Assembly (NCBI RefSeq): GCF_033547075.1
Contig: NZ_CP137891.1
Coordinates: 3,038,001-3,102,000 of the forward strand
Reading direction: 5' to 3'
DNA from: Flavobacterium ardleyense
GTDB taxonomy: Bacteria > Bacteroidota > Bacteroidia > Flavobacteriales > Flavobacteriaceae
DNA: 64,000 nucleotides
The position numbers and the translations under genes were made by a program. Shown here in pieces: positions 42,808 to 51,463 of the stretch; within the stretch, counting starts at the first letter, position 1, and the number at the start of each line of letters is the position of its first letter. The notes below the pieces were generated by a model. That model was not told where the DNA came from. It made no database searches and saw only the letters and a list, made by a program, of their open reading frames with translations.

Positions 42808-44112
42808 ATGAAAGAATCAATAAGTATTTGCTGGTTTAGACGTGATTTGCGTATTCATGATAATCATGCTTTTTTTCAGGCATTACAAAGCGAAAACCGA
42901 GTTTTACCTTTGTTTATTTACGATTCAGATATTTTAGATAAACTTTCAAATAAAGAAGATACTCGTTTAGCATTTATTCACGAGCAACTCTCGGCGATGA
43001 ATAATATTCTGAATAAAAATGGTTCGTCAATGTACACCGCGTATGGCAAACCACTCGAAGTCTTTAAGAAATTGAAAGAGAAATTCAATATTAAAGCTAT
43101 TTTTTGTAACAAAGATTACGAACCGTATGCTAGTGAGCGAGATGCAGAAATTTTGGCTTTCGCCGAAAGAAACCAGGTAGAATTTATGTCTTTTAAAGAT
43201 CAAGTCATCTTCGAAGAATTAGAGATTATGAAGGCTGACGGAACGCCATACACCATTTTCACACCTTATTCTAAAATGTGGAAACAAAGCTTTTTCTCTC
43301 AAGAAATTCCGAAGTTTCCTTCCGAAGATAATTTAGACAAAGCAATTCAAAACCAACAATTCCCATTTCTAAAAATTGAGGACGTTGGATTTAAGAATAT
43401 TCCCAGCGGAATTGACGCACCTTCTGTTGACAAGGCAATCATAAAAGATTACCATAATACTCGAAATATTCCTTCAATCGAAGGAACAACAAGACTCAGT
43501 ATTCACCTTCGTTTCGGGACTGTCAGCGTTCGCGAGTTGGCGAAAGTGACTCAAGATTTAAATGAAACTTGGCTGAATGAATTAATTTGGCGTGAGTTTT
43601 TTATGATGATTCTCTATCATTTTCCGAAAGTAGTAACCAATTCCTTTAAAGCAAAATACGACCGAATAGAATGGAGAAATAACGAGGAGGAATTTGCAGC
43701 TTGGTGTTCTGGAAATACGGGCTATCCGATGGTAGATGCCGGAATGCGTCAACTCAATGAAACCGGATGGATGCACAACCGAGTGCGAATGGTAACCGCT
43801 AGTTTTTTAATTAAACATTTGTTGGTCGATTGGCGTTGGGGGGAAGCATATTTTGCCGAAAAACTTATAGATTACGATCTTTCGGCAAATAACGGAAACT
43901 GGCAATGGGCCGCAGGATCAGGATGTGATTCAGCACCTTATTTTCGAGTTTTTAATCCAACTTTACAAACCAAGCGATTTGATCCCGAATTAAAATACAT
44001 TCGAAAATGGATTCCAAATTATGATAGTCAAATTGTACCCGAAATTGTCGAGCATAAATTCGCAAGAGAACGAGTGCTTCAAACATTTAAGAAGGCATTA
44101 GCAGATGCATAA
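42808..44112 (+). CDS. phrB: Deoxyribodipyrimidine photolyase
   Basis: Photolyase repairs UV-induced pyrimidine dimers with FAD and light. The N-terminal antenna domain opens ISICWFRRDLRIHDNHAF. The FAD domain has RLSIHLRFGTVSVRELAK, ELIWREFFMMILYHFP, the GYPMVDAGMRQLNETGWMHN region and NGNWQWAAGSGCDSAPYFR, the class I CPD signature. Length 434 is normal. It starts 3 bases after the TspO-like gene. Its place behind a CarH-like regulator parallels the LitR-controlled photolyase of Thermus. Confidence 0.95.
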   Translation: MKESISICWFRRDLRIHDNHAFFQALQSENRVLPLFIYDSDILDKLSNKEDTRLAFIHEQLSAMNNILNKNGSSMYTAYGKPLEVFKKLKEKFNIKAIFCNKDYEPYASERDAEILAFAERNQVEFMSFKDQVIFEELEIMKADGTPYTIFTPYSKMWKQSFFSQEIPKFPSEDNLDKAIQNQQFPFLKIEDVGFKNIPSGIDAPSVDKAIIKDYHNTRNIPSIEGTTRLSIHLRFGTVSVRELAKVTQDLNETWLNELIWREFFMMILYHFPKVVTNSFKAKYDRIEWRNNEEEFAAWCSGNTGYPMVDAGMRQLNETGWMHNRVRMVTASFLIKHLLVDWRWGEAYFAEKLIDYDLSANNGNWQWAAGSGCDSAPYFRVFNPTLQTKRFDPELKYIRKWIPNYDSQIVPEIVEHKFARERVLQTFKKALADA

Positions 44113-44171
44113 TTAACAATTGCTGGAAATCTTTGTATCTTTTTACTTTCTAATCGAAAAAGATAAAAGCT

Positions 44172-44717
44172 ATGAAAAATTCAAAAATAATACTAATCGC
44201 CGCAGCCGGAATAACTGCGGGTCTTCTATTTTCGTCCTGTAGCGTTTCAATTCCAAAGAAAGCCAATGCTGTCAAGCCTTTTAAAGAAAATAGATACTTA
44301 GGAACTTGGTACGAAATCGCGAGACTTCCGATGAAATTCGAAAAGAACCTCAACAATGTTACTGCAACTTATACTGCCTATTCTGATGGAACTTTAAAAG
44401 TTGAAAACAGGGGATATAATTACAAAAAAAATGAGTGGAGTGAGGCTATTGGAAAAGCAAAATTCATTGGACCTCGTGACGAAGCGAGACTAAAAGTCTC
44501 ATTTTTTGGTCCTTTTTATGGAGGGTATAATGTAATTGCAATTAGCGATGATTATCAAGAGGCATTGGTTGCAGGCGATAATCTCAAATATCTATGGATT
44601 CTATCACGCTCTACTTCTATTTCACAATCTACAAAAGATAAATTTCTAGCTGAAGCTAAAAGAATCGGCTATGATACCGACAATTTAATTTGGGTAGAAC
44701 ATACAAAAGACAGATAA
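44172..44717 (+). CDS. blc: Lipocalin family lipoprotein (Blc-like)
   Basis: A 181-residue lipoprotein (LLFSSC, Cys23) of the bacterial lipocalin group. The N-terminal GTWYEIARLP (GxW motif), NNVTATYT, KAKFIGPRDEARLKVSFFG and YLWILSRS segments match outer-membrane lipocalin Blc, which binds fatty acids or lysophospholipids. It is in the photoprotection cluster, 59 bases after the photolyase gene and 12 before the epimerase gene. Confidence 0.92.
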   Translation: MKNSKIILIAAAGITAGLLFSSCSVSIPKKANAVKPFKENRYLGTWYEIARLPMKFEKNLNNVTATYTAYSDGTLKVENRGYNYKKNEWSEAIGKAKFIGPRDEARLKVSFFGPFYGGYNVIAISDDYQEALVAGDNLKYLWILSRSTSISQSTKDKFLAEAKRIGYDTDNLIWVEHTKDR

Positions 44718-44729
44718 GTTTATATTATT

Positions 44730-45635
44730 ATGGCAAAGAAAATATTGGTTACCGGCGGGACTGGTCTTGTAGGGAACATGCTCACAAAAAAACTTCAAGA
44801 TCAAGGGTATGAAGTTAGTATAATGACTCGCAGTCCAGAGAAAGTAAAAAACTTAAAAGCTTTTTATTGGGATATCAAAAAGCAAGAAATTGACGAAAAA
44901 TGTCTTGACGGAGTTGAAACTATTATCCATCTTGCCGGCGAAAATATCGCCGATGGCCGATGGACTGATGAGCGTAAAAAAGCGTTGGTTTCTAGCCGTA
45001 CCGAATCAATTGGACTTATTTACGATTTGATGAAACGCAAGGAGCATCAGGTGAAAACGGTATTATCTGCTTCCGCAGTTGGTATTTATGGAGATCGTGG
45101 AGAAGAAATCTTGGACGAAACTAGTAAACCTGGAACAGGATTTCTAGCCCATTGCTGTGAAGAATGGGAAAAAGCAGTTGAACAAGGTACCGATTTAGGA
45201 CTTCGCGTGGCTAAATTCAGAATTGGATTATTGCTTACGCCAAAAGGTGGAGTTTTGGATATTTTTAAATTGATGGTCAAAACCTTTACCGCAAGCAAAC
45301 TCGGCTCTGGCGAACAGTGGTTTCCATGGATTCATTCTGATGATCTAATTGGAATGTTTTTATGGGCGGTAGAAAACGAAGATGCGAAAGGAGTTTACAA
45401 TGCTACTGCACCAAATCCTGTCCGAAATAAAGAATTTACCAAAACACTTTCTGATGTATTGCACAGACCTTTCTGGCCGTTCGCAATTCCAAAAGCGATG
45501 TTCAAATTATTAATGGGAGAGAAAAGTGAGTTGGTTTTGATGAGCACGCATACCAAAGCGGATAAGATTATAAAAGCTGGATACACATTTAAATTTTTGT
45601 CTTTGAAAACTGCTTTGGAGGATTTGACAAGATAA
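44730..45635 (+). CDS. TIGR01777 family SDR epimerase-like protein (paralog 2)
   Basis: A 301-residue extended SDR: VTGGTGLVGNMLTKKL at the N-terminus, ETIIHLAGENIADGRW, SASAVGIYGDRGEE with the active-site Tyr, and WFPWIHSDDLIGMFLWAV. It resembles the protein encoded at 20948-21856 along its whole length, so the window carries two paralogs. It ends the photoprotection cluster, 12 bases after the lipocalin gene. Substrate unknown. Confidence 0.9.
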   Translation: MAKKILVTGGTGLVGNMLTKKLQDQGYEVSIMTRSPEKVKNLKAFYWDIKKQEIDEKCLDGVETIIHLAGENIADGRWTDERKKALVSSRTESIGLIYDLMKRKEHQVKTVLSASAVGIYGDRGEEILDETSKPGTGFLAHCCEEWEKAVEQGTDLGLRVAKFRIGLLLTPKGGVLDIFKLMVKTFTASKLGSGEQWFPWIHSDDLIGMFLWAVENEDAKGVYNATAPNPVRNKEFTKTLSDVLHRPFWPFAIPKAMFKLLMGEKSELVLMSTHTKADKIIKAGYTFKFLSLKTALEDLTR

Positions 45636-45898
45636 AATTGGATTCTCAATCAAATAATATCTGCAAATAGAATGCAAAATTTTGTTCGACCCTGATGGGG
45701 TTGTGAAAAATCGGTCTATTGATATTAAACGAAACGTGATATTGCATTTTATCTTCAAAATTCAAGAATGATCTTAGAGCAAAAACTAAGTATTGCTAGA
45801 AAATTAAATATCTGATGACTTATTCTCCAATTTTATTTCCACAATGCTGATTTATAAAAACAATCTCTCCTTCTCTCCTCGACCTTTCATACGGCGAA
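45636..45898. other. Intergenic stretch without recognised gene
   Basis: AT-rich sequence after the epimerase gene. I see no convincing terminator or gene; the family A hairpin element begins at 45899. Confidence 0.5.
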
Positions 45899-46048
45899 GC
45901 TAGCCCCGATAGAAACGAAAATCCCTGCTTAGGGCATTTGCCTTTTGGTAGCAGCGGCGGGAAAGAGCGACCAAAGGAAGCTCCTTTGCCGCCGACTGCT
46001 ACGGCAAATGCCCAAGCAGGATTGAAGAGAATAGCGGGATTTAGCTCC
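45899..46048 (+). repeat. Dispersed hairpin element, family A copy 3
   Basis: Begins GCTAGCCCCGAT and ends ATAGCGGGATTTAGCTCC. The arms are GGGCATTTGCC/GGCAAATGCCC, GTAGCAG/CTGCTAC and CGGCGG/CCGCCG, around the apex GAGCGACCAAAGGAAGCTC. Almost the whole 150 bases can fold on itself. It ends 12 bases before the stop of the MFS gene. Confidence 0.82.
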
Positions 46049-46059
46049 TGAAAAATATA

Positions 46060-47319
46060 TTAAACAAAATCTGAAGTTGGATTTTTATCTTCAAAATTCT
46101 GAATATTCTTGGCGTTGAAGATTTTTAATTCCTTATTTCGATTGTAATTCCACGCGATTACGCCAATAGAAAGCAGCAGCGACATTGTGAGGTACCGCCA
46201 ACCGAGGTCGATTTGGGTATTTATTTCGCCACTTGTAGAAATAACAAAACTTAAAATCGAGGTCAAAATATAAATCGCTCCACCTAAAAGTCCACCGGAA
46301 GCTCCAGCATTTTTAGGGAAAGCCATTAATCCTGCCGTGAAATACACATTGAAAATAAAGCCCGAACAGATGTGAATGAGGAATGCAAAACCGACTAAGG
46401 TGAAGATGTTTTGCTGAAAAAGTCCTGAGAAAATCATTATTCCAATGAAGATTAATTGGAAAACTGAGAATGCAAAAACCTTGTATTTATATTCCCAATT
46501 AATTAATTGTTTGCCCAACAATCCGCCAATCATCCAAGAAACGCCCAGCAATAGCGCGCAATATCCAATTGTTACCGCCGAATAATGCAGCGTATGTTCA
46601 ATGATAAATGGGCCTGACATACTGAAAACCATCACGACTGAGTAGGCTAAACCAAGAATGAAAATTCCTAAAATGAAATTGGCATTGCTCAACATCATTT
46701 TATACACTTTTAGGACAGAACGAAGTTTAAAAGGTTGCTTTTCGGCAAGTGTTTCGCCGCTATAAATCATTTCGAGCACTAACATTAGCAATCCGTAAGC
46801 GGCAAGAAAATAGAAGTTTGACTGCCATCCGAAGTGTTTTTCAAGAAATCCTCCAAGGAAAGGAGCGATAATTGGCCCTGAAGACCAGACCACGGTAAAA
46901 TAACTTAAATAATTTTTAAGCTTTTCGCCGCTGTACATATCCACAAATAGCGCACGTTTTGAAACGACAATAGTTGCCACCGAAAATCCTTGAATGATGC
47001 GCAGTCCACAAATAACGTAGATATCTCTTGAAAAGCCAATAAGCAATGAAGAGATTACCGCAATTGCCAGTGCATATAATCCAATTTTATACCTTCCGAG
47101 GCTATCAAGAATACTTCCTACAAATAATTGCCCCAAACCGTAACTCAACAGAAAGCACGAAAGAGTCAGCTGAATTTGACTTTCGGCAACTCCCAAATCG
47201 CGCGACATTGCAGGGAACGATGGCAGGTAAATATCTGTAAGCAATCCCGATAATGGAATAAGCATAAATGCGAGAAATGTCGCAATTTTGAGGCGTTTTG
47301 GATCTGCCGCTGTGAGCAT
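46060..47319 (-). CDS. Bcr/CflA-like MFS multidrug transporter
   Basis: A 419-residue inner-membrane exporter with about 12 helices: LIPLSGLLTDIYLPSFPAMS in helix 1 and VGSILDSLGRYKIGLYAL in loop 2-3. The conserved basic residue after GR is present. It resembles the protein at 229-1446 but is not close. It is divergent from the Crp/Fnr regulator gene 135 bases away and has a -7 box in that gap, so the regulator might also act on it. Confidence 0.9.
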   Translation of the reverse strand: MLTAADPKRLKIATFLAFMLIPLSGLLTDIYLPSFPAMSRDLGVAESQIQLTLSCFLLSYGLGQLFVGSILDSLGRYKIGLYALAIAVISSLLIGFSRDIYVICGLRIIQGFSVATIVVSKRALFVDMYSGEKLKNYLSYFTVVWSSGPIIAPFLGGFLEKHFGWQSNFYFLAAYGLLMLVLEMIYSGETLAEKQPFKLRSVLKVYKMMLSNANFILGIFILGLAYSVVMVFSMSGPFIIEHTLHYSAVTIGYCALLLGVSWMIGGLLGKQLINWEYKYKVFAFSVFQLIFIGIMIFSGLFQQNIFTLVGFAFLIHICSGFIFNVYFTAGLMAFPKNAGASGGLLGGAIYILTSILSFVISTSGEINTQIDLGWRYLTMSLLLSIGVIAWNYNRNKELKIFNAKNIQNFEDKNPTSDFV

Positions 47320-47347
47320 AAAGTTGGTGTGTTTTTCTTATGAGCGG

Positions 47348-47355
47348 CAAATTTA
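47348..47355 (-). promoter_or_regulatory. Predicted -7 box of the MFS gene
   Basis: The reverse strand reads TAAATTTG (TAnnTTTG), 28 bases before the MFS start codon. Confidence 0.5.
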
Positions 47356-47454
47356 AGCCTATTGTGGCAGACCCTACTTTATTATACAACTAATTGGAAT
47401 AAATTTAGCATTTTGTCACTAGGGCACTATTTTTAATAATCGTAATTTTAACCA

Positions 47455-48078
47455 ATGGAAACTCTCGATACAATTACTGAATTACAATCGTCCCCAGATT
47501 TAATTGCGAAATTAAAAAAACACAGTTTGCAAAAGCAGTACAATCAAGGTGAAATTATTTTGAATGAAAATTCGAATATTTATGCCATTCCGATTGTGAT
47601 AAAAGGCAGTATCAAAGTTATCCGAACCGATGAGGATGGCCGAGAAATTTTACTGTATTATATCAAAGCTGGCGAAAGTTGTATTATGTCATTTCTTGGC
47701 GGAATGCATCAGGAGACGAGTAAGGTAAAGGCTGAAGTTGAAGAAGATGCGGAGATTTTGTTTCTTCCAATGGACAAAGTCGTACTCTTTATCAAAGAAT
47801 ATCCGCAGTGGCTGGACTATATTTTCAAATTGTACCATAAACGCTTTGAAGAATTACTTGAAATTGTAAATGCCATTGCTTTTAAGAAAGTAGATGAGCG
47901 GCTTTTAAATTTACTCGAAAAGAAAAAAGAATTATCTGGGTCCAAAATCATCAACACTACCCACGAACAACTCGCAAACGAGCTTGGTACTGCAAGAGTT
48001 GTGGTTTCACGATTATTAAAACAGTTGGAAGAAAATGGAATATTGTTGCTTTCCAGAAACAAAATAACCCTTCTGTAA
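47455..48078 (+). CDS. Crp/Fnr family transcriptional regulator
   Basis: A 207-residue regulator. The cyclic-nucleotide-type beta barrel fills residues 10-115 (KQYNQGEIILNENSNIYAIP, LLYYIKAGESCIMSFLGGMH). A dimer helix follows, then the winged helix with THEQLANELGTARVVVSRLL as recognition region. No N-terminal Fe-S cysteine cluster is present; two Cys positions would not suffice. A palindrome of Crp/Fnr type overlaps its own stop codon, just upstream of the persulfide-processing genes, which are its probable targets. Confidence 0.92.
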   Translation: METLDTITELQSSPDLIAKLKKHSLQKQYNQGEIILNENSNIYAIPIVIKGSIKVIRTDEDGREILLYYIKAGESCIMSFLGGMHQETSKVKAEVEEDAEILFLPMDKVVLFIKEYPQWLDYIFKLYHKRFEELLEIVNAIAFKKVDERLLNLLEKKKELSGSKIINTTHEQLANELGTARVVVSRLLKQLEENGILLLSRNKITLL

Positions 48079-48088
48079 CAATTGTTAC
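48075..48088 (+). promoter_or_regulatory. Candidate Crp/Fnr operator
   Basis: GTAAC-AATT-GTTAC is a perfect 14-bp palindrome in the 5-4-5 layout of Crp/Fnr boxes. It overlaps the stop codon of the regulator gene and lies about 23 bases upstream of a -7-like GATATTTG (48111-48118) that precedes the MBL-rhodanese gene. Confidence 0.6.
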
Positions 48089-48189
48089 CAAAAAAAGCAA
48101 TTCAATTTCAGATATTTGCATTATTAATTTTAGAACATCAAAAGAAACTCTAGTTTCCATTAAATATAAATCTTAAAAAAAAATACGGT

Positions 48190-49587
48190 ATGTTTTTTAG
48201 ACAAGTTTACGACAAGACACTTTCTCACGCTAGTTATGTAATAGGTTGCCAAGTTGCAGGTACAGCACTTGTAATTGACCCGCAACGTGATGTGGATGTT
48301 TATTTGCAAATTGCAACAGAAAATAATTTGAAAATTACCGCTGTTGCCGAAACTCATATTCACGCAGATTTCCTTTGTGGATCACGTGAACTTGCCGCTT
48401 TGACAGGAGCTACAATGTATCTTTCTGATGAAGGCGGACTAGACTGGCAATATAATTTTGACCACGTTGGATTGAAGCACGGATCTATCATCAAATTAGG
48501 CAATCTAACTTTTGAAGTAGTTCATACTCCTGGTCATACTCCAGAAAGTATTACGTATCTATTAAGGGATCACCCTGCAACAGATGCTATTGTTATGGCA
48601 TTTACCGGAGATTTCGTTTTTGTAGGCGATGTCGGAAGACCTGACTTACTAGAAGTTGCGGCAGGAATTAAGAATACTAAAGTTTTGGGTGCGCAGCAGA
48701 TGTATGATTCTATCAGCAAATTTGCAAAACTTCCAGAATACATCCAGGTTTGGCCTGCTCACGGCGCTGGATCTGCTTGCGGAAAAGCATTAGGTGCTGT
48801 TCCAAGTTCGACTGTTGGATATGAGAAAATTCGTAACTGGGCTTTCCAATACGAAGATGATAAAGAAGGATTTGTGGATACTCTTCTTGATGGTCAGCCG
48901 GAGCCACCGAAGTATTTTGCAATGATGAAACACCTTAATAAGGAAGACCGCCATTTATTAACTTCTGTGCCGAAGCATCCAATATTAACAACTTCTGAAT
49001 TTGATATTGCTAGGGGAAAAAACTTGACGATTATTGACACTCGTAATAAGGTTGATTTTGCAAGATCACACTTACCTGGAGCAATAAATATTCAGAATGA
49101 CAACTCTTTTGCAACTTGGGCTGGTTGGTTTCTAAATTACACTGAGCAATTTATTCTGATCGCACCAGAAAATAAAATGGAAGATTTGACTCGCAAATTA
49201 ATGCGAATTGGTCTTGATAATATTTTCGGATTCATGACCGACTTGCCTGACTCTAAAGGGAATTTTGAAATCGTTGATAATGTTCCTGCCGAAGAATTAA
49301 AAGCTGCAATTGGAAATGATGCGATTCAGATTGTAGATGTTCGAAATAGTACCGAATTTAAGGATGGACATATAGAAGGTGCAGTGAATGCTTTCGTCGG
49401 AACATTGCCAGACAATTTAGAATTGGTTGATAGAGACAGAGAAGTAATTATTCACTGTCAAGCAGGAGATCGATCTTCTATTGCTTATTCTATTTTGCAA
49501 GCAAATGGATTTAAAAATATTAAGAATTACCCAGGTGGAATGAAAGAATGGAAAGAGCTTGGAAATACTGTTGTTACAGAAAACTAA
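48190..49587 (+). CDS. MBL-fold persulfide dioxygenase-like protein fused to two rhodanese domains
   Basis: The N-terminal metallo-beta-lactamase domain (1-250) is like ETHE1 persulfide dioxygenase: THIHAD with His56, VHTPGHT with His116, and FTGD with Asp141 are the expected iron ligands. THIHADFLCG lacks the usual second-metal His (Phe61), which fits a one-iron enzyme. Two rhodanese domains follow. The first (about 270-360) has no active Cys. The second has Cys423 in HCQAGDRS. The 465-residue fusion probably oxidises glutathione- or protein-bound persulfide and moves sulfane sulfur. It leads an operon with rhodanese, methyltransferase and a membrane protein. Confidence 0.9.
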   Translation: MFFRQVYDKTLSHASYVIGCQVAGTALVIDPQRDVDVYLQIATENNLKITAVAETHIHADFLCGSRELAALTGATMYLSDEGGLDWQYNFDHVGLKHGSIIKLGNLTFEVVHTPGHTPESITYLLRDHPATDAIVMAFTGDFVFVGDVGRPDLLEVAAGIKNTKVLGAQQMYDSISKFAKLPEYIQVWPAHGAGSACGKALGAVPSSTVGYEKIRNWAFQYEDDKEGFVDTLLDGQPEPPKYFAMMKHLNKEDRHLLTSVPKHPILTTSEFDIARGKNLTIIDTRNKVDFARSHLPGAINIQNDNSFATWAGWFLNYTEQFILIAPENKMEDLTRKLMRIGLDNIFGFMTDLPDSKGNFEIVDNVPAEELKAAIGNDAIQIVDVRNSTEFKDGHIEGAVNAFVGTLPDNLELVDRDREVIIHCQAGDRSSIAYSILQANGFKNIKNYPGGMKEWKELGNTVVTEN

Positions 49588-49599
49588 TAAATTAGAATT

Positions 49600-49914
49600 A
49601 TGGGATTACTTTCAATGATATTTGGAAAAAAAGATAATTCCGAGCTTAAAGATGCTATTGCAAACAAAGCTTTTGTAGTAGATGTTCGGAGTCCGGGAGA
49701 ATTTAATGGTGGATCTGTGAAAGGTGCTGTAAATATTCCTTTGGATCAGATTAATAATAATATCGCGAAATTTAAAGGCAAGAAGCAAGTAGTTGTTTTT
49801 TGCCGAAGCGGAATGCGAAGCGGTCAAGCTAAATCTATCTTGGAACGCAACGGAATAGAAAATGTGATTAATGGTGGCGGAATAAATAATATGTATACTG
49901 CATTGAGTTCGTAA
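49600..49914 (+). CDS. Single-domain rhodanese
   Basis: A 104-residue sulfurtransferase with the active loop FCRSGMRSGQ (Cys68), preceded by FVVDVRSPGEFNGGSVKGAVN. No signal peptide; a cytosolic carrier of sulfane sulfur is likely. It lies 12 bases after the MBL-rhodanese gene and 6 bases before the methyltransferase gene. Confidence 0.92.
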   Translation: MGLLSMIFGKKDNSELKDAIANKAFVVDVRSPGEFNGGSVKGAVNIPLDQINNNIAKFKGKKQVVVFCRSGMRSGQAKSILERNGIENVINGGGINNMYTALSS

Positions 49915-49920
49915 AAAACT

Positions 49921-50496
49921 ATGGACAAATCATTTTGGGAATCGCGATGGCAGGAAAAAAATACCGGTTGGGATATAGGATATGCAAATCCTGCCATTTC
50001 CAATTTTATGGAGCAGTATCCAAATAAAGGCGCTGCCATTTTAATAGCAGGTTGTGGAAATGCATACGAAGCGGAGTTTTTACTCAAGAACGGATTTACG
50101 AATATTACTCTTATCGATATTGCCGAAACTGCAGTTAAAAATCTTCAAGAGAAATTTAAAGTAGAAAAATCCATTCGTATTCTCTGCGAGGATTATTTTG
50201 AGCACAATGATACTTACGATGTTTTGATAGAGCAAACATTTTTCTGCGCAATCAATCCAATTCAAAGAGCTGATTATGCTCAGAAAGCGCATTCATTATT
50301 AAATGACAACGGCATTTTGATGGGAGTTCTCTTCAATCGAGAATTTGATAAAGCAGGCCCACCTTTTGGAGGTACAGCAGAGGAATATCTCGAATACTTC
50401 AAACCGTATTTTGACTTAAAAATATTCGAAACTTGCCACAGTAGTGTTCCACAACGTCAAGGATCGGAATTGTTTATCCACTTGATCAAAAAATAA
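49921..50496 (+). CDS. TPMT-family SAM-dependent methyltransferase
   Basis: A 191-residue class I methyltransferase. The opening FWESRWQEKNTGWDIGYANP is the thiopurine methyltransferase signature; the SAM motif is ILIAGCGNAYEAEFLLKNGF, with LIDIAE for the acidic ribose contact. Within this operon it might methylate sulfide or small thiols, as some TPMT relatives do, but this is inferred. Gaps on both sides are short (6 and 26 bases). Confidence 0.88.
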   Translation: MDKSFWESRWQEKNTGWDIGYANPAISNFMEQYPNKGAAILIAGCGNAYEAEFLLKNGFTNITLIDIAETAVKNLQEKFKVEKSIRILCEDYFEHNDTYDVLIEQTFFCAINPIQRADYAQKAHSLLNDNGILMGVLFNREFDKAGPPFGGTAEEYLEYFKPYFDLKIFETCHSSVPQRQGSELFIHLIKK

Positions 50497-50522
50497 TTAC
50501 AGAATTTTAAAAAAATCATATT

Positions 50523-50735
50523 ATGAAAAAGGTACTTTTTACAAATTGGAATTTAATGAGAATTGCACGATTTGCCTTAGGCCTTTTTGTGATTCAACAA
50601 GGTTATGAAACAGATCAGCCAATTATGCTGGGTCTTGGAATTCTACTGGCCGTTTTGCCATTATTGAATTTAGGATGTAATGGAAATAATTGTGCGGTAC
50701 CTCAGAAGAGAAGTTTTTTTCAGAGGAATAAGTAG
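50523..50735 (+). CDS. Small membrane protein with Cys-rich tail (YgaP-like membrane domain style)
   Basis: A 70-residue protein with two hydrophobic helices (IARFALGLFVIQQGYETD, then IMLGLGILLAVLPLLNLG), followed by GCNGNNCAVP and a basic tail. Small two-helix domains of this sort are found fused to or next to rhodaneses. The CNGNNC pair could bind metal or sulfur; this is a guess. It ends the sulfur module. Confidence 0.75.
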   Translation: MKKVLFTNWNLMRIARFALGLFVIQQGYETDQPIMLGLGILLAVLPLLNLGCNGNNCAVPQKRSFFQRNK

Positions 50736-50826
50736 GTTGACAGAGTAAAGAAAATCAAAACCTCAAAAATCGTTGTTTCTTAAAAAGGAAACTATTATAT
50801 TTACTCAACATTAAGCTTTGAGATAA

Positions 50827-51165
50827 ATGGATTATAAATTTAAAGTTGTTTTCCTTAAGCCAGTTTTAGATTTTCTGGAAAACCTGGATCCTAAATCTAG
50901 GGAAAAGGTAATTTATAATATTTGGAAATCTCGAAGCGTAAATGATAATGATATTTTCAAAAAACTCAATGACGAAATATGGGAATTCAGAACCTTATAC
51001 AATAAACAGTACATAAGACTTTTTGCTTTTTGGGATAAATCAGACAAAAAAGACACCATCGTTATTTCAACTCACGGACTAATAAAGAAAACCGAAAAAA
51101 TTCCAAAGGGAGAAATTGAAAAAGCGGAAATACTAAGGCAAAAATATTTTAACAGCAAAAGATAA
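50827..51165 (+). CDS. RelE/HigB-like (Gp49 family) toxin
   Basis: A 112-residue protein of the phage-derived Gp49-like branch of RelE/ParE toxins: FLENLDPKSREKVIYNIW, then the core strand IWEFRTLYNKQYIRLFAFWD, IVISTHGLIKKTEKIP and a basic helix ELEKAEILRQKYF-like end. These toxins cleave mRNA at the ribosome. The toxin gene precedes the antitoxin gene by 4 bases, the HigBA order. Confidence 0.88.
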   Translation: MDYKFKVVFLKPVLDFLENLDPKSREKVIYNIWKSRSVNDNDIFKKLNDEIWEFRTLYNKQYIRLFAFWDKSDKKDTIVISTHGLIKKTEKIPKGEIEKAEILRQKYFNSKR

Positions 51166-51169
51166 CAAT

Positions 51170-51463
51170 ATGAAAACATACAGTCTAGATGAAATAACTG
51201 ATAAATTCATCGGTGAAAAAGGAACAAAAAATCGAGAAAATTTTGAAAATGAATTAAAACTTGATTTGATTGGTCAGACGATTAAACAAATTCGAAAAGA
51301 AAGAAATTTGACACAAGAGCAATTGGGAGCAATAGTTGGTGTAAAAAAAGCTCAGATTTCAAAGATTGAAAACAGTTTAAATGATGCAAGATTTGAAACT
51401 ATTATCAAAGTTTTCAAAGCGCTTAACGCGAAAATTAATTTCAATGTAGAATTACTAAATTAA
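51170..51463 (+). CDS. HigA-like XRE antitoxin
   Basis: A 97-residue helix-turn-helix protein: IKQIRKERNLTQEQLGAIVG followed by KKAQISKIENSLNDARFETI, and a short C-terminal strand. The N-terminal 35 residues probably wrap the toxin. It should neutralise the toxin encoded 4 bases upstream and repress the pair. Confidence 0.9.
   Translation: MKTYSLDEITDKFIGEKGTKNRENFENELKLDLIGQTIKQIRKERNLTQEQLGAIVGVKKAQISKIENSLNDARFETIIKVFKALNAKINFNVELLN

Noticed and set aside
48190..49587. Loss of activity from Phe61 replacing the second-metal His
   Set aside because: ETHE1-type enzymes use one iron bound by His56, His116 and Asp141 equivalents, which are all present, so the change is not evidence of inactivation.
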